The position numbers and the translations under genes are program-made. Below, in pieces: positions 51,547-62,125 of a stretch of 64,000 nucleotides of DNA. The notes beneath the pieces were generated by a model. The model was not told where the DNA came from and did not search any database. It saw only the letters and a program-made list of their open reading frames with translations. Numbering within the stretch: position 1 is the stretch's first letter; each line of letters opens with the position of its first letter. This stretch comes from Liopterus haemorrhoidalis (taxonomy: Eukaryota; Arthropoda; Insecta; Coleoptera; Dytiscidae), in assembly GCA_963971575.1 (NCBI GenBank), contig OZ020612.1, forward strand, positions 65,656,869-65,720,868, read 5' to 3'.

Positions 51547-53045
51547 ATTATTTACTAATATGTGCATATGATATATGTATTAACGTTAGAAAACTATAAT
51601 TATTACTATTATTTCAATATAAGGCTACAAATTATTAAAGTGAAATTTCCACGATTTACAGAAAGTCAGATAGAACAAATATATTCTCAGGTGACACCAT
51701 CTGTTTGCGTTGACATTGATAACTAATTAAATATCAATTTACTTTTCTCACTTATACCGTATTACTGACGCTCCTTGTAAATATTTACTATTTTAATAAT
51801 AAGAAAAACCGCGTTAAATGGAAAAAGTGTAATAAAATCACATGTTTTAAATTAATTAAAATTATCCGGCGCATGCAACCAACCCGACACACGTGTACTG
51901 CGGGTAACTGCTACAAGGGGCGGTAATGAAGCTAATGGAAGAAGCTAGTAACAAAATGATCCTTTACAAAATTTAAACAGCAAAGAGTAAATATTTAAAA
52001 AGAACGCATTTCACTGGACTGTACAGCGGAATTACTAATTTGTTTTAATGTTTTCACGTGTAAAAGATATTGATAAATGTCAACAAGTACATAAAGTTGG
52101 CAATTTATAATGGTGGGGAAAGGTGGAACACAAATTAAATAGGAAAAATAAAAAATTAAAAAAAAAAAACAGAGTTGTAGGAATGTCATTCTATTGCAGT
52201 GCTTTCCAACCTTTTTATTTACGGGACACACTTAGTATATACATGAAGAAACATAAAAAACTTGATATGAAGTAGGAATTTTCACACATTGCAGGGTTTC
52301 GCAGGTATATAATAAGTGAAGGCGGCATGCTGAGTGTGTAGGACAAACACCCTGTATATATCAATAAAAAAAGATTCATGCTTAATGTACGTAATTTTTC
52401 TTTCCTATTTCTCCTCACTTTTTTTCGATTATCCGGATTTTTCGTTATCCGGACTACCTTCATCCCTGACCTAGTCCGGATAATTGAGGTTCTACTGTGC
52501 TGTAATCTTACAGAAATATGAATGCAATTTTATCACTAAATTGAAATTTGTCTTTCTTGTTCTAAACTGTACAATTGAAATTAGCAATGGCTAGATGATT
52601 TCAACAATATTTCTTATTTTTCGCGGTCCACTGGACATAATTCTGCTGATTCCATAATTGCAGATAGTTATGTGTACCACGTATATAAGTCATGGATACG
52701 GTTGAGTTGGTATTTCAGTTTTCTAAAGAACTTGCTTCAATACAAAGAATGTGATATTGAAAATACTTCTGTATCGATCTTAATAAAATCAAAATATCAC
52801 TGGATTGCATTCACACCTTCGATACTTTTGATGTAAAGTAAAAAAGATAACCCTTGTTGAAAGCATGTGAATATAAACGTGCAGGAATTCTACAAATAAT
52901 CTTTCATACAAGAAAGGCGAAAATATAAAGTTTATTTGTAATATTTATAACAGTGCAACAGTAAATTTACATCAGAAGTTACTAAAACTTTTTTGTAGTG
53001 TAACGTAGACGAATTTTGTGGATATATACAGAAATAAATTTAAGA
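51547..53045. other. Mixed sequence with transposon ends, no gene
   Basis: Recognisable parts: a hAT-type start CAGTGCTTTCCAACC (52198); a family A palindrome end of the second subtype in minus orientation (52258-52360, GGGTTTCGCAGGTATATAAT, AAGTGAAGGCGGCATGCTGA); and a pogo/Tigger-like end (ATCCGGACTACC, then AATTGAGGTTCTACTG, to 52498). Elsewhere nothing was recognised. Confidence 0.45.
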
Positions 53046-53968
53046 TGTTTGTCTGTATGTCTGTCTGTCAGTAAAAATTGTAGCCAAACGGCTAAACCTA
53101 GAGAGTTTAAATTTGGCATGCTTATACAACTCGCACATAGGAAAAAAACTAAAACATCTAAAAAACATATCCACCTAAAAATATAAACAAATATGTGCTC
53201 ATCGAAAAAAAAAAATATTTTTTTTAAATTCTGTGTAGGGTATCAAATGAAAGCCCTTGGTACGTGGATTAACGATCAAATTTTTATTTTTGCAAAATAA
53301 ATTATTTTGAGGCGATTTTTGCCAAAATTGTGCAAAAAAAAAATTGTCCCACACCCTGTAGCCCAGATGGTTTAAACTAAAAATCTGAAAAATTTCTAAG
53401 TAATGTACATTGGTGTGAACCGGAATAGTACAACAGGAATTTTTTATCAGATTATGTTTTTGGAAAAAAACGCATTTTTTGTGATCTTTGGCTAATAATG
53501 TACACAAGTTATAGCTTTTTAATACGCTACACTGGAACGTGTATGCTGGTGTAGTGGTTTTTGACGCTGGGTTTTCACCCAAGTAACTCGATCTGAAAGG
53601 GATCGAACCCTGCGAGAAGAGACAATATTATTTTTTTTGTTTTTTTTTTTTTTATTTTTATATTGTTTAAATTATATTTTAATTCTGTTTCAATGTACAC
53701 GAAATCAGAGGGGCGGAACTTATAACAACTAATGGAAGCCATAGGCGCAATTTTTAACATTCTTAATGAACCTTGCTATATGTAAAAAAAAAAAAATACT
53801 GCACATATTTAGAAATCTAAGTAATGGTATTAGGCGTTCGAATTAAAATTAAAAAAAAAATATATTTTAATATAAAATTTGTTTCCGCATCCAAAATAAT
53901 CATCATTCACTTACTAAATACCTGCAAAACCCTGAAATGTGTGAAAATTCACACTTCACATCAATTTT
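53046..53968 (+). mobile_element. Family A repeat, copy 6 (plus orientation)
   Basis: The only long plus-strand copy. It begins in the (TGTC)n tract (start lost), then AGCCAAACGGCTAAACCTAG, GTATCAAATGAAAGCCCTTG, CCACACCCTGTAGCCCAGAT, a tRNA-like module on the plus strand, AATGGAAGCCATAGGCGCAA, AATACCTGCAAAACCCTGAA, GTGTGAAAATTCACAC, CATCAATTTT. The tRNA-like module keeps the same orientation relative to the element as in the other copies. Confidence 0.75.
53540..53624 (+). other. tRNA-like module in family A copy 6
   Basis: Reads GTATGCTGGTGTAGTGGTTT, TTGACGCTGGG (A box), TTTTCACCC and AAGGGATCGAACCCTGCGAG (B-box-like GGATCGAACCC, with a self-complementary T-arm). Followed by a T-run. It is not similar in its middle to the other five. 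Confidence 0.55.
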
Positions 53969-55632
53969 TTGTGAAAGAGGACACATTTGCGCATCTACAT
54001 ACGTATGTGTTTACAACGTAGACTCACCAGGCGTCTGAATAAAAATTATTTGATGTGTTCCCCACAGCGTGAGCACAAAGACACAAAGGGTTAAATTCAA
54101 CCCTGTTGGGGTAGCTAGTTCTAACAATGTAATAAGAAATATTTCACGTGTTAGATGTTGTAATTTGGTGTAAATTAGGTATTCAATGTTAGGTGAAATC
54201 AATATACCACATATTGTGAAACAGTCGATCTTTCAGGCGAGATATGTAATTTGCCTAACACATCGTTTGTCCACTTTAACACGGGCGAGTGTATTCGCTC
54301 AACATCACGTCCCAGAATCAATACACGGCGCTCAATTGTCCCGCAGACATTTCGTTTATTTCATCACCACACAGGTACCAACACAACAAATCTAAAAACC
54401 ACCAAATTTACCATTAAATTACTCTCTTTTCATCCTGTTTTAAATCTAGACAAACAAGCTTTGTAAAAAATTGATGGATGTTTTTACGGTATATAGGACA
54501 AATAATGAAAATAAAAGTGGACAGAATACAGATCTAGCACAAAAAACTGAACATTTTTCCTCTGTGAAGGTAATAAGTACAGTAAGGAAGGTAATTTTGG
54601 TATTATTTCATAAATAAAATTTCATAAATAAATTCAGTATAATCATTCAATTAGAGTAAAATATTTAAAATGTTAAATGATAAAAAATAATCTATTTCTT
54701 AGAAAGGGCATTCAAGATAAGGGTAGACTGGTTTATTATTGTAACTTGAGACTTTGTAAATGTAACATGAAAAGGAAATAGTAAATTGTAATATTGAAAG
54801 ACAACTCTGTTAATAAATTAGATTTGAAGTGTTAGAACCATATGGGAAAATCTATTAATCTCTGTTTTAAAATAAATATTAGTTAGTTACTTATCTGGGG
54901 GAGATGATACAATTTATGGATAATAAATGTCGTCTCGATTGACCGAGGTGTTAAATGATATTTAACAGTTGGGCGATGTAAGCTTTTCAGGGTGGTTCTC
55001 TTTTTAAGGGGAGTTGATTTTAAACCGTCATAACGTTAGGGCAGTCATTTTAGGGTAGTTGAGTCTAAAGAGTGAAGAAGTTAAGTCGTGTTTTAAGTAA
55101 AGTAAGATGTTACTCATCATGGATTAGAGTCATTTAGTGTTGTCGATCAAGTCGAGTTAAATTAGCAAGTAATTCCGTATGAACGTTAGTGTAGTGACCA
55201 ACTAAAAAGTGGAGAGACAATATTTAGAACATGTAGGGGTTAAATTAAAGTTTGGTGTAGTGCGCCTAGTGTGTGTGAATGTGTCTCTCTGGATTTAGTC
55301 ATCGTATAATTGTATGTCGTATGTAAAATTGTAAATCATGTAAATATTTAAACCGTATCATAAATAAAGTAGATTAGCTAAAATGTTGAGTTTAATTGAA
55401 CAACCCTTAATCCTTCTAAGAATAATAGCAACCAGCTAGCGAACAAATTAAGGGGGGATTCAGACTTGATCCGCTCGCAAGTCTGGATACTCATAATTTG
55501 AGGGAGACCTAAAGTTGAGGGATGTACAGAGTAAGTAGAAATGAAGTAAATAAATCAGCCAACCGTGACATTTCATATTTTATTTATATATCATAGCCTA
55601 CCCATATTACTAACTAGCCCGTATTTCGTAAG
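53969..55632. other. Long stretch without a recognised gene
   Basis: No domain, splice pair or paired transposon end was found. A G-rich, AATAAA-containing stretch at 55340-55460 might be part of an LTR, but no partner LTR or primer-binding site could be shown. Confidence 0.35.
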
Positions 55633-56002
55633 TTATTAAAGTTTTGTAGATATGACCAAAAAACCGTTACATCGTCACTCAAGTGTCTGTCTGTCCGTCT
55701 GTTTGTTCAGAAAAATTCATAGCCAACCGGCTGAATACAGAAAGTTGAAATTTGGCATGCGTGTACTTCTCTTTGATCCACGTATAGGAAAAATATAGAA
55801 AAATAAAATCAGATGTGGCCACCACAGGACCGACCGCGATCACAAAGTACTTGTTTATTGTACTGAAAAATGTATGTTGCATCAAATGGGGCCTACTTTG
55901 AAGGCGATAAATTAAATTTTGATGATTAAATAAAAATTGTGTACTTTATTTAACAATTCCCGCTACTTTCCTGACAGAATGTATGTTGGGGGTCGGAAAA
56001 AA
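55633..56002 (+). mobile_element. Family B repeat, short copy with a mariner end
   Basis: It starts AGTTTTGTAGATATGACCAA, has a TGTC tract, AATCAGATGTGGCCACCACA, and ends GTATGTTGGGGGTCGGAAAA. In the middle ACTTTGAAGGCGATAAATTA (YFEGDKL) and ATTCCCGCTACTTTCCTGAC (55895-55980) look like the 3' end of a mariner. The rest of the long-copy interior is deleted. A hAT-type end (GAGAACCACTGG) follows at 56024. Confidence 0.6.
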
Positions 56003-56743
56003 TATATAACTTAGTACTCTAGCTTGAGAACCACTGGTTTAACCTCTTTGTTCCAGATAAAAGTTTGAAAACTTAAAAGTTCGTCACACAGTAAATTTTC
56101 GTTCATATCTGAATTGGATTGAGTTTTTTAAATTGTATAAAAAATTGTAATTTAGTAAAAAGCATTGTAATTTTTTTCTTAAATATCAATAATTTTTACT
56201 AGAATTTGAATTAATTTTTTCTCTGTGTGGCCGTCCGCCGCACCTCCTAGTCTGACGCCCAGGGTCGCCCCCCCTAAAGCAAGTAATGATTATTATCTAG
56301 ATATAACAAAATGGAGATTTTTTTTTTGAGTAAGTACAATAGTCGTAACTATAATTTCCAAGGAGAAAGAGAGATTTAAAAGATTTTATTTATAAATTTA
56401 TTTTAATGAGCTGTCTTAAAATGCATTCCCTGGGGACATTAGCTGCATTTGCAGGATAAAACAATAAAAGTGAAGTTCGTATTTTCGAATTGTCTTGACA
56501 ATGTCATCTTGCATAACGTTTTCCACTAGCATGCTCCTGTATAGAAAACACAAGATGCACTGACACATATGTGCACATTTTATATTACAAGATATACTAT
56601 AATAATAGAAAAGAATTTTCGAAAATACTGTGTCTCTATATTCTTGAATTATTTTAAAGTGCAGAAATGAGAGGGCAGTTCAAATATGTCCTGAATTTTA
56701 TTTTTCTCTGGTCGATACAAATTATGAATAAAAAATATGGACA
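56003..56743. other. No recognised gene
   Basis: Nothing assignable apart from the hAT-like end at about 56015-56036. Confidence 0.35.
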
Positions 56744-58054
56744 TTTTTAGAGTTTTGTAGATATGACTACCAAAAAACCTTATAACGTCACTCATGTGTC
56801 TGTCTGTACGGTAGAAATTGTAGCCAGAGGGTTTAACATAGGAAGTTGAAATGTAACACTAGTTCAATTGAAGTTTCTTAAAAACCATTAAGGATATTTT
56901 CCAAATTTATAATCCTATTGTTTCTAAATTTTATGGGTTGTTATACTTGTTTGTTAATTAATTTTCAACGTTCATAGCGTGCATATATTAACAACATGGC
57001 TCTTTTTCGACCATTTGATTTTGAAGAAATTCCTAATTTCTGTAGTGACAATAGTAAATCTGTGCAAAGTGATTTGGAGTGCGAAAATGTGGACGTTATG
57101 TGGAATGCGAAAATGTCGACGTGGCTACTAAAGAAAAATGTCATTTGTCAGAAGATTGCAAAGTTCGTTTATGAAGGTTTATGAAAAGTTAGTTTCGGAA
57201 GGTAATGACAAACCTGTACTTAGAACTGCGGAATTAACTAGTGTTCCATACAGAACAATTCAACGTATCAATGTTCGTGGCAAAAATCAGCAGCGAAAAC
57301 GACCCGATTTACAAGTTTTCAAGATAATAGATATTTTCATGTCTGAAACAATAATAAATAAAATATACGACTTTTATTCGAAAAATATAGTGCCGACTGT
57401 GCATCTTTTAATAAAAAAATCAGCTGTGGCCACCAAAGGACCGATCGCCATCATAAAGTACTTATATAAATTATATTCTAGCAGCAGAGTAGAAATAACT
57501 TGACCAAATATTTTCTAACAGAGATATTATTTATCATGACCATGGAAAGTTTACATATAAATATGAAAAAAAAAAATTACAGAAATTATTCGAAATTTTT
57601 CGTTTTATCAAAAAACGTCTCAAATAAAAGTTATTAGTTATTGCTTTTGTAGCAACTTTTGTTTAATAAATTTTTTCGAAATATTTTTCTGTTGTGAAAT
57701 ATTCGCAAAAAACTTAAAATCGACACGAGTAAATTCTCATTTTTAGTCAATCGATTTTTACCAAAAGTTGATCAACTCGTGCCATTGATGGCAGAAGCTT
57801 AAATATGAAGTTTCATAAAAATCCTTTCAGCCGAATTTGCTCGGCACGTGTACACAGACAGACGGACAGACGGACAGACAGATGGACGGACAGACAGACA
57901 GACGGACGGACAGACAGACCGACAGACATCATGCTAAAAATAGTCAAAACATTATGTAAGGACCTCAATTCGTGGAGATCCATCGAAATCTCGAAACGTC
58001 AAAATTGCTATGATCACAATACCTCCCTTTATATATGTTGACGGTCATTAAAAA
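56744..58054 (+). mobile_element. Family B repeat, long copy 2, with a transposase-like fragment
   Basis: Same order as the element at 36591: TTTTTAGAGTTTTGTAGATA, CCAAAAAACCTTATAACGTC, TGTC tract, AATCAGCTGTGGCCACCAAA, TCTAGCAGCAGAGTAGAAAT, AACGTCTCAAATAAAAGTTA, GCCATTGATGGCAGAAGCTT, GACGGACA tract, GACATCATGCTAAAAATAGT, AATACCTCCCTTTATATATG. It differs by holding coding-like DNA at 56990-57410, which the other long copy lacks or has replaced. Confidence 0.7.
56996..57410 (+). pseudogene. Transposase-like N-terminal HTH fragment inside family B
   Basis: Two plus-strand frames overlap by a frameshift near 57150. One starts MALFRPFDFEEIPNFCSDNS. The other reads SFMKVYEKLVSEGNDKPVLR, TAELTSVPYRTIQRINVRGK, RKRPDLQVFKIID, IINKIYDFYSKNIVPTVHLL. 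The pattern (helix-turn-helix TAELTSVPYRTIQRI, a basic linker, IR.KIY.FY..N..PT) resembles N-terminal HTH regions of IS630/Tc1/mariner-like proteins in arthropods. There is no catalytic domain. Family assignment is inferred. Confidence 0.45.
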
Positions 58055-59193
58055 GTTGGAAGAAGACGGAATTGATGGAATTGAAGACAAATTTAGCCAT
58101 AGGTATAATTATTTGAAGTTGCTAGGATTTATTTTTGTTGCAAAAAAAGAATTTTGTTTGTGCAAATTTGAAGTATTTAATATAACCTATAAAGACTTTA
58201 AAACAAAACGATTTTTAAACATGCCTGTATTTATAATTCAAATATAGCCAGCCTAGGCCTGATAAAAATGTGAAGGAATATCATGTAAGTATATACAGTT
58301 CATTCTAAATAGTATATAAGAAAACACGTTTATTTTAAATAATTATTACGGTCCTGGCAACTATTTTTAACAGAACCATAAACTCAGCAAGTATAATGGT
58401 TATACTATCAGTCATTATTGGAATCAGAAAGAGAGAGTGGCTATTTCATTTTGGAAATTCTATAAAGTTTTACAAAATCGGTCTGATTGTTTATTCAAGT
58501 GCCAAGTTATTTGAACTGACAGAATGCTGCTATGAAGTTATCATTTAGAATTAGACCTCGGGTTGCGAATTTTGCTATTACATATATCATAAGAACATAA
58601 TTATCCAACCAATTTTCCTGAATTTTCTTTGACAGGTATGAATTTAACAATAATGTTAGCTACAACTAACCTTGATTTCTGTACATGAACCTGATTGCTC
58701 CATTGAATTTTGGCACATTTCCATTTAAAACATAATTATGCAATTTGGCAACGTTCATTCATGGAAAGCTCAAATCCTTACGCCATTTATTCATATGCAT
58801 GTATTAATCCCCCCTTCCTCTTCCGGAAATTTCCCCTTCAATCCTCATGACACGGTAGACCGGACGTACGATCAGAATGTGATTTTAGCAATCTGCGAAG
58901 GTAATTTGAACAGCTAGCTTGTTGTAGGAAGGCGATCGAGGGCTTGTCAATTATGTAGACTAGTTTCAACTAGATGTCGCCTCTAGTTATTTTGTTAGTG
59001 TATTGATAACATCAGTTTTTGTAGGATCAGAGTTATTATAGGAGTTTTAAAGAAACAAACGTGGTAGTTCAGCTGGGTCCTCATTAGGGATATGCCGGAA
59101 CATAAAAATTTCATATCCGTGGATACGGATACGGATTATTTTGTACAATATCCCGGACACGAATACGGATAAAGATGTTCTGTTAACCTATGC
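58055..59193. other. No gene; hAT-type start at the right
   Basis: A 58035-58247 ORF has no recognisable domain. TAGGGATATGCCGGAACATA, CCGTGGATACGGATAC at 59091-59140 is a hAT-type start that matches the inverted end at 34873-34915. Confidence 0.4.
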
Positions 59194-59910
59194 TATAGGG
59201 AGATCGGCGAAACAGTGCAGTTGCGTCACTTGAAACGTCACAAAAAAATGTGACGTCCGGTTTAATACGTTTACATTCATCAATTTAACGAATGTAATTT
59301 TTGTACGCTGTCACTTGTATCGAAATTAAATGAAAATATAAGAATAAGAACAGAATAGAAACAAATAAACTATTCTAATAAGCAAAATAGTCCTACAAAG
59401 GACTGATGTGATCCAAAAATATGATCAAAGAAAAGAAAATAAAAATAAGTTGAATATAACCTAAAAACTATGCAGTACACACAAAATCAAATAAGAAAAT
59501 CTATAAGAAAATATATAACTAAACACAAAACTGCTAAATAAACAACAAACTAAATAAAAAAGGTTTTTAGAAATTACTATAAGTTAGATATTTGAACACA
59601 AGTCAGTATCAAAACACAACAGACGTATTATTAAATGACAATGTAAACATAGTTTTATTCAAAGATACCAATACAAATGTCCCTATATTAAATAAACACT
59701 TTTATAATTTGTAAATCTTCAAAATAACTATCGAACACAAACTAAATATGACTTCAAAAGGTATGTTTTAGTAAAATAAAAGAGTAAAAAGCCATATTAG
59801 TCTATAATGCACATGCAAAAAATTGATTTAGTTATTTTTTCGCCTTTAAGTTTGTCATTGAAGTTATGACGCAAAATGATGAATTGCGCTGTTTCAGCGA
59901 CTGAGCTATA
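59194..59910. mobile_element. TIR MITE (TA target)
   Basis: The element is 59196-59908 (713 bp). The left end TAGGGAGATCGGCGAAACAG, TGCAGTTGCGTCA pairs with the right end TGACGCAAAATGATGAATTG, CGCTGTTTCAGCGACTGAGC, TA, flanked by TA. It includes GTGACGTC near the left end. No coding sequence. Confidence 0.75.
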
Positions 59911-60439
59911 GCAAAATTTGTTTTAAAATAATAGTTTACAAAACAAATATCGTCAGAAAATATGGCATACAATACTTTAAAAAATGTGAGATTAACGAAA
60001 GTAATAGGCGTTTACGTTTATTCAATCCACAAGATTGCTCAGATTGATCTGGTGACGTTACAAGATTAGTCGGATTGCTCGGATTTTGCTAACATTTTCG
60101 TAAGGAATATTTGTCTGAAGTTAAGTAGTGACGCCTGGTGACGGTGGCGCTAACTGCAACTGCCAAATTTCTGTCGTTGATTACAACTGCTACCGCATTT
60201 TGTTTTATAAATATGAGTTTATTACTAATAGTATAGCTATGCCGGTTCTGGCGCATTACCTACGAAACCCTGAAATATTAGGTGTGGTGCAAGGTAATCG
60301 TAAGATTTGGAGTTGACATCCAACCGTGAGTCATGAACTCCATTCCAACCCCTAGCTAGATACTTGGGGGTTGGAATTGGGTTGAACTCTAGGAATTAAG
60401 AAATGATCTATCTTTAATACAAGGTATTCTGAATCAGGT
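59911..60439. other. No gene; a lone family-A-like motif
   Basis: TTACCTACGAAACCCTGAAA at 60258-60277 repeats the terminal motif shared by family A and the satellite, without other family A sequence around it. Confidence 0.4.
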
Positions 60440-60802
60440 CTTTGAATTCTTGAAGACGACTATGCAGGCGTGCGACAACTGCCAAATAATCCAGATTTTA
60501 ATGTATTGGATCTTGGCTTTTACAATTTAATACAATACTTACAACATACAGCTTCACCGAATACAATCGACGAACTTATTGAATGCGTACCAAATGCATA
60601 TAATGCATTAAACATACAAACCCTTGATAATGTTTTTCTAACATTGCAAACTTCTCTAAAAGCAACCATGTTAGCAAAAGGATGGAATTTCTATAAGATT
60701 CCGCACATTAATAAGGCAAAACTTCATCGCAAGGACCGATTACAAACAACATTATCATGTTCTATACAAGCTGTGGAGACAACCACGTCCTTGCTAAATT
60801 AA
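60440..60802 (+). pseudogene. mariner-like (plant/oomycete MLE type) transposase C-terminus
   Basis: The frame is open from before the GTG at 60470: EDDYAGVRQLPNNPDFNVLD, LGFYNLIQYLQHTASPNTID, ELIECVPNAYNALNIQTLDN, VFLTLQTSLKATMLAKGWNF, YKIPHINKAKLHRKDRLQTT. It matches the segment from the third catalytic residue (QPPNSPDLNVLDLGFF..IQ.LQ) to the end of mariner-like transposases best known from plants, oomycetes and some arthropods. Asp 3 (NVLDLGF) is kept; Asp 1, Asp 2 and the HTH are missing. Confidence 0.8.
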
Positions 60803-61213
60803 AACTTTTTGTATTATTTTTGTTTTACTATATATATAGTAAAACATATCTAAACTCAGTAATGCTGGAGTAATTTTTTCTACGAAACTTTGCATAAAAT
60901 GAGTTATTGAATATATAGAATTGTTTCGCGAAAAATTAAGAACTTCTGCTGTACACCTTTGCAAATTTTATTCGTTATATAATTAATTTGCATTTGCTGT
61001 TTGATTTCTCTTTTATAAATTCAAAGCTAAAAAAAGGCTATAAAAGAGAGAACAATAATAAAAAAAAAAAACGAAAGAAACAATTGTAAAATAATATTGT
61101 TTTAAGAGAGTATCTTTATCTCTGTTAACATTTTTTTGCTTTTGTGTAAAAATATCTGAATTTTAATATGAATTTTAAATTTAGATACCGGTTAAAAATA
61201 ATATTTTACGTAC
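60803..61213. other. No recognised gene upstream of the GPCR donor
   Basis: AT-rich intron DNA immediately 3' (minus strand) of the GPCR exon. The short palindrome TACTATATATATAGTA (60827-60842) is the only structure. Confidence 0.5.
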
Positions 61214-61304
61214 CTTCTACAAACATCCAAAAAAAATTTGTCAAATGGAAATAATGAAGTAGAATAATTAATAAAACACATGATGTCATCCCACTGTGGA
61301 ACAT
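61214..61304 (-). CDS. Class B1 GPCR, exon encoding ECL1-TM3
   Basis: A 91-nt exon on the minus strand after a strong acceptor (T-run, TTTGCAG) and before donor GTACGT. It reads MFHSGMTSCVLLIILL, HYFHLTNFFWMFVE(G). The Cys and the Trp of NFFWMF are 17 residues apart, exactly as in CRF receptors, where this Cys forms the conserved disulfide to ECL2. It ends with G, completed by GT of the exon at 28588-28668 into EGLYLYML: an exact phase match. The M is internal, not a start. Earlier exons (extracellular domain, TM1-2) are not in the window's remaining 2.7 kb. Confidence 0.9.
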
Positions 61305-61593
61305 CTGCAAAAAAAAAAACATTATTAATAAAAATTTACAAAAAGGAAGATGAGTAATGGACAAAATTAAAAAAACATATCTCAGTTTTACTTTTTACGA
61401 ACATAAGTACATAAGAACTCGCTTTATTCATAGTATACGCCAGCGGTTCCCAACCTGTGTTCCGCGTGCACTTCTCAGGGGCTCCGCAGCCGTTCCAGGA
61501 AATAAAATAAATGAAAATTGAATAAAATCAAAAGAATTAGAAATAAAAAACAGAATCAAAATAAGAAAACTGGAAATTACATTTACAGAGGAA
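61305..61593. other. Intron with a hAT-type start
   Basis: CAGCGGTTCCCAACCTGTGT at 61442 is a hAT-type start, same family as 21600-21655. No other feature. Confidence 0.45.
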
Positions 61594-61846
61594 TGTTTTT
61601 ACTGGCCAAAAACTCGTTAGCCTTCTTATTCGCCTGACTTAAGTCCTTGTGACTTTTTCCTCTTCCCAAGATTGAAAAATCACCTCAAGGGACGTCATTT
61701 TGGGACACTCGAAAACATTCAAACGTCCGTAATCGAACAGCTGAAAGCTATTCCAGTATCCGAGTTCCAGCACTGCTATGAGGATTGGAAGAACCGTCTC
61801 CAGCGGTGTGTGGCTTCCCAAGGAAGTTCTTTTGAGGCAGACAATA
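61594..61846 (+). pseudogene. mariner transposase C-terminal fragment (before the MITE)
   Basis: Reads PSYSPDLSPCDFFLFPRLKN, HLKGRHFGTLENIQTSVIEQ, LKAIPVSEFQHCYEDWKNRL, QRCVASQGSSFEADN, and then a MITE interrupts at GACAATA. Asp 3 (SPCDFF) is present. Better preserved than the sister at 30.4-32.0 kb; it has no hAT at CTATGAGG and so gives the empty site for that insertion. Confidence 0.9.
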
Positions 61847-62112
61847 GGGGAAGTATTTTAAGATCGCAGCGCTATTTCGGCAAACTTGGAACCTTCAAAA
61901 TAGACATTCGTTACATATAAACAAGGTGAATTTTACTTATGGAAAATGTTTACTGGTGGTTTTTGTAATTTTGCTACAATATTAATACTTGTTTTTATGC
62001 AATTATATTTTTATGCAAACATTTTTTATAAAAAAAAGCGCGACACAATGTCTATTTCTGTAGTTCCTAAAATCCCACCAGATGTCATATCGCTTAGCAA
62101 TTTTTCCCTATA
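61845..62112. mobile_element. MITE inserted in mariner at TA
   Basis: The left end GGGGAAGTATTTTAAGATCG, CAGCGC is inverted at the right (ATCGCTTAGCAATTTTTCCC). In the sister mariner the site reads GACAATATTGAA. Here it is GACAATA before and TATTGAA after, so TA is duplicated. Length ~264 bp; no coding sequence. Confidence 0.8.
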
Positions 62113-62125
62113 TTGAAAGGTAACT

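Larger units (their letters stand above)
28669..61213 (-). other. 32.5-kb intron of the class B1 GPCR gene
   Basis: Phase-1 intron between the two receptor exons, donor GTACGT (61213-61208) and acceptor TTTCTTTGCAG (to 28669). It is filled with nested transposons in both orientations. The receptor is transcribed from right to left, so minus-strand elements such as the CR1-like copy at 44.7-45.4 kb and the DD41D mariner lie in sense orientation within the pre-mRNA. Confidence 0.8.

Noticed and set aside
17076..53624. The tRNA-like modules as functional tRNA genes
   Set aside because: Acceptor stems and anticodon arms do not pair convincingly by eye; only A- and B-box-like parts are clear. They are reported as modules of the repeat, not as tRNA genes.
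55240..55580. Solo LTR with AATAAA
   Set aside because: No TG...CA bounded pair, 5-bp duplication or primer-binding site could be shown from the sequence.
28588..61304. Naming the receptor as the PDF receptor or another specific subtype
   Set aside because: Only about 57 residues around TM3 are available. The PDF receptor's TM3 region, as far as I recall it, does not match; CRF/diuretic-hormone-type is closer, but the evidence is not decisive.
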